A stretch of DNA of 7,425 bases from Nitrospinota bacterium (lineage in GTDB: Bacteria > UBA8248): the NCBI GenBank assembly GCA_011523725.1, contig WTGD01000064.1, forward strand, positions 1-7,425, given 5' to 3'. This document shows, in pieces, positions 6,821 through 7,425 of the stretch. The translations under genes were made by a program, and so were the position numbers. How positions within the stretch are numbered: the stretch's first letter is position 1; each line of letters opens with the position of its first letter. A model generated the notes under the pieces. The model worked only from the letters and a program-made list of their open reading frames with translations, did not search any database and was not told the DNA's origin.

Positions 6821-7004
6821 ACGCAAGACAACAGGCTCGAAATCTGTTGATTGGGGAACGGCACCGGGGGTACCGTTAGCGATTCATTGTGCAGATCGAC
6901 CGGATCCGGTGTTTTCACGACTCGACAACGGCGGAAGAAGGGATTGTTGAAAAAATGAAGGTTCGACGCGGACGGGGAGGAGGAATCGACACGAGGGGGT
7001 GTAG

Positions 7005-7025
7005 GGACAGGCCCCGTGCCTGTCC
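7005..7025. repeat. Palindromic repeat, GGACAGGC stem
   Basis: GGACAGGC (7005-7012) pairs with GCCTGTCC (7018-7025) around a five-base loop. Similar GGACAGGC hairpins preceded by GTAGG are common dispersed intergenic repeats in GC-rich bacteria. Only one copy lies in this window. Confidence 0.6.
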
Positions 7026-7076
7026 ATGCGAAGCAACCACGGGGATAGAGATATTCAATGCGGGCGGCCACGGAGG

Positions 7077-7104
7077 GTAGGGCGGCCATAGGGGGCCGCC
7101 CTAC
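7077..7104. repeat. Palindromic repeat, GTAGGGCGGCC stem
   Basis: GTAGGGCGGCC (7077-7087) and GGCCGCCCTAC (7094-7104) form a perfect 11-bp stem around a six-base loop. No T tract follows, so it is more likely a dispersed palindromic repeat than a terminator. Confidence 0.7.
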
Positions 7105-7126
7105 TACGGGCGAATGCGGTTTTGTT

Positions 7127-7154
7127 CGTCATTCCGGCGAATGCCGGAATCCAG
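7127..7154 (+). repeat. 28-bp palindromic repeat, copy 1 of an inverted pair
   Basis: The unit starts CGTCATTCCGGC and ends GCCGGAATCCAG. Internally ATTCCGGC (7131-7138) pairs with GCCGGAAT (7143-7150). All 28 bases are repeated as an exact inverse at 7241-7268. It belongs to the widespread type of dispersed repeat with a CATTCC...GGAATCCAG outline. Confidence 0.8.
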
Positions 7155-7240
7155 GGACTTTGCCTTTGTTTTTTGTTTCTTCTGTATTCCCACCAGTGAA
7201 TGGGGGATGAAAAACCGGAGCGTCGCCACTCTCCTCGGCT

Positions 7241-7268
7241 CTGGATTCCGGCATTCGCCGGAATGACG
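7241..7268 (-). repeat. 28-bp palindromic repeat, copy 2 of an inverted pair
   Basis: This is the exact reverse complement of 7127-7154, separated from it by 86 bp of T-rich and mixed sequence. Each copy can fold alone, or the two can pair as one long stem. The facing arrangement resembles BIME-type or MITE-type repeat pairs. Confidence 0.8.
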
Positions 7269-7327
7269 GCGGTGGACAAAGCCGAGCGAGAAGAGGTTTT
7301 TCAACAACCCCGCATTGGTCGCGATTG

Positions 7328-7362
7328 CCCTTCGATACGCCGCCTTCGGCGGCTACTCAGGG
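7328..7362 (+). repeat. Palindromic repeat, CCCTTCGA...CTCAGGG family, long form
   Basis: The unit runs from CCCTTCGA (7328-7335) to CTCAGGG (7356-7362), with a central hairpin GCCGCC (7339-7344) / GGCGGC (7348-7353) closing on a three-base loop. A related shorter copy lies in the opposite orientation at 7393-7411. Confidence 0.6.
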
Positions 7363-7392
7363 TGAGGAAGGTGGGGGGAACGGCGGAGCCTG

Positions 7393-7411
7393 CCCTGAGC
7401 TTGTCGAAGGG
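7393..7411 (-). repeat. CCCTTCGA...CTCAGGG family repeat, short form, inverted
   Basis: CCCTGAGCTTGTCGAAGGG is, on the other strand, CCCTTCGACA followed by AGCTCAGGG. It shares both outer blocks with 7328-7362 but lacks the central GCCGCC hairpin. The pair is probably two variants of one dispersed repeat. Confidence 0.6.
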
Positions 7412-7425
7412 CCGCTATTCAGGAT

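Larger units (their letters stand above)
6940..7311. mobile_element. Candidate MITE-like element bounded by 15-bp inverted ends
   Basis: The left end, GGGATTGTTGAAAAA (6940-6954), and the right end, TTTTTCAACAACCCC (7297-7311), are inverted copies that match at 14 of 15 positions. They enclose 372 bp without a gene, including the palindromes at 7005-7104 and the 28-bp inverted pair. No target-site duplication is visible and the inner flanks do not match, so this may be chance or an old, decayed non-autonomous element rather than an intact one. Confidence 0.35.
6821..7425. other. Gene-free intergenic region rich in palindromic repeats
   Basis: No convincing gene is present in these 605 bp. 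The only forward reading frame of note, about 63 codons from 6889, has no RBS and runs through a repeat. The stretch contains two weak hairpins just after the permease stop (CAACAG/CTGTTG at 6829-6849, and an imperfect 9-bp stem at 6857-6877, neither with a T tract), a 12-bp perfect palindrome at 6899-6910, and the repeats listed separately. Confidence 0.75.

Noticed and set aside
6829..6877. Two hairpins after the NCS2-like gene as a terminator
   Set aside because: The first stem is only 6 bp, the second has a mismatch, and neither is followed by a T tract.
6899..6910. 12-bp perfect palindrome ACCGGATCCGGT as an operator
   Set aside because: It is a single copy with no promoter or regulator gene nearby, and short palindromes like this are frequent in GC-rich DNA.
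6889..7080. Small forward frame of about 63 codons in the repeat region
   Set aside because: It has no ribosome binding site, its composition is not gene-like, and its 3' part runs through a palindromic repeat.
7005..7411. CRISPR array
   Set aside because: The repeats belong to different families, lie in mixed orientation and are not regularly spaced; no cas gene is present.

Overview
This window comes from a GC-rich bacterium with a polyketide (PKS) locus. All genes are on the + strand. There is no ribosomal or housekeeping marker, so the phylum cannot be named from the sequence; a Gram-negative or candidate-phylum secondary-metabolite producer would fit. Composition is uneven: the PKS gene is very GC-rich, while the acyl carrier protein (ACP) gene and its leader are clearly more AT-rich.

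Layout. (1) About 1-2738: the 3' end of a modular type I PKS gene that enters from the left. It carries the tail of an ACP domain, a complete ketosynthase (KS) with an intact Cys-His-His triad, a KS-AT linker, and a badly degraded, shortened acyltransferase (AT) domain. It stops right after the post-AT linker with no ACP of its own. (2) 2743-3190: a self-contained unit made of a perfect-consensus sigma70-type promoter, a strong ribosome binding site, a 72-aa free-standing ACP and a strong intrinsic terminator. (3) 3240-3968: an Sfp-type 4'-phosphopantetheinyl transferase, the enzyme class that activates carrier proteins. (4) 4090-5016: an alpha/beta hydrolase, possibly a type II thioesterase-like or tailoring enzyme. 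(5) 5069-6820: an NCS2-like (xanthine/uracil permease superfamily) membrane protein with a soluble C-terminal domain and without the usual substrate-binding signature. (6) 6821-7425: 605 bp without a convincing gene, packed with palindromic repeats, including a perfect 28-bp inverted pair inside two near-identical 15-bp inverted ends.

How it may work together (inference): the PKS ends in a half module, KS plus a dead AT. Both the acyl loading and the carrier protein for this step would then have to come in trans. The separately transcribed ACP next door is the obvious candidate carrier, the PPTase would activate it, and the hydrolase could edit or release acyl chains. The NCS2-like protein may be unrelated or may export or sense something. 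The most unusual points are the doubly inactivated AT and the promoter-ACP-terminator cassette between the PKS and its PPTase.
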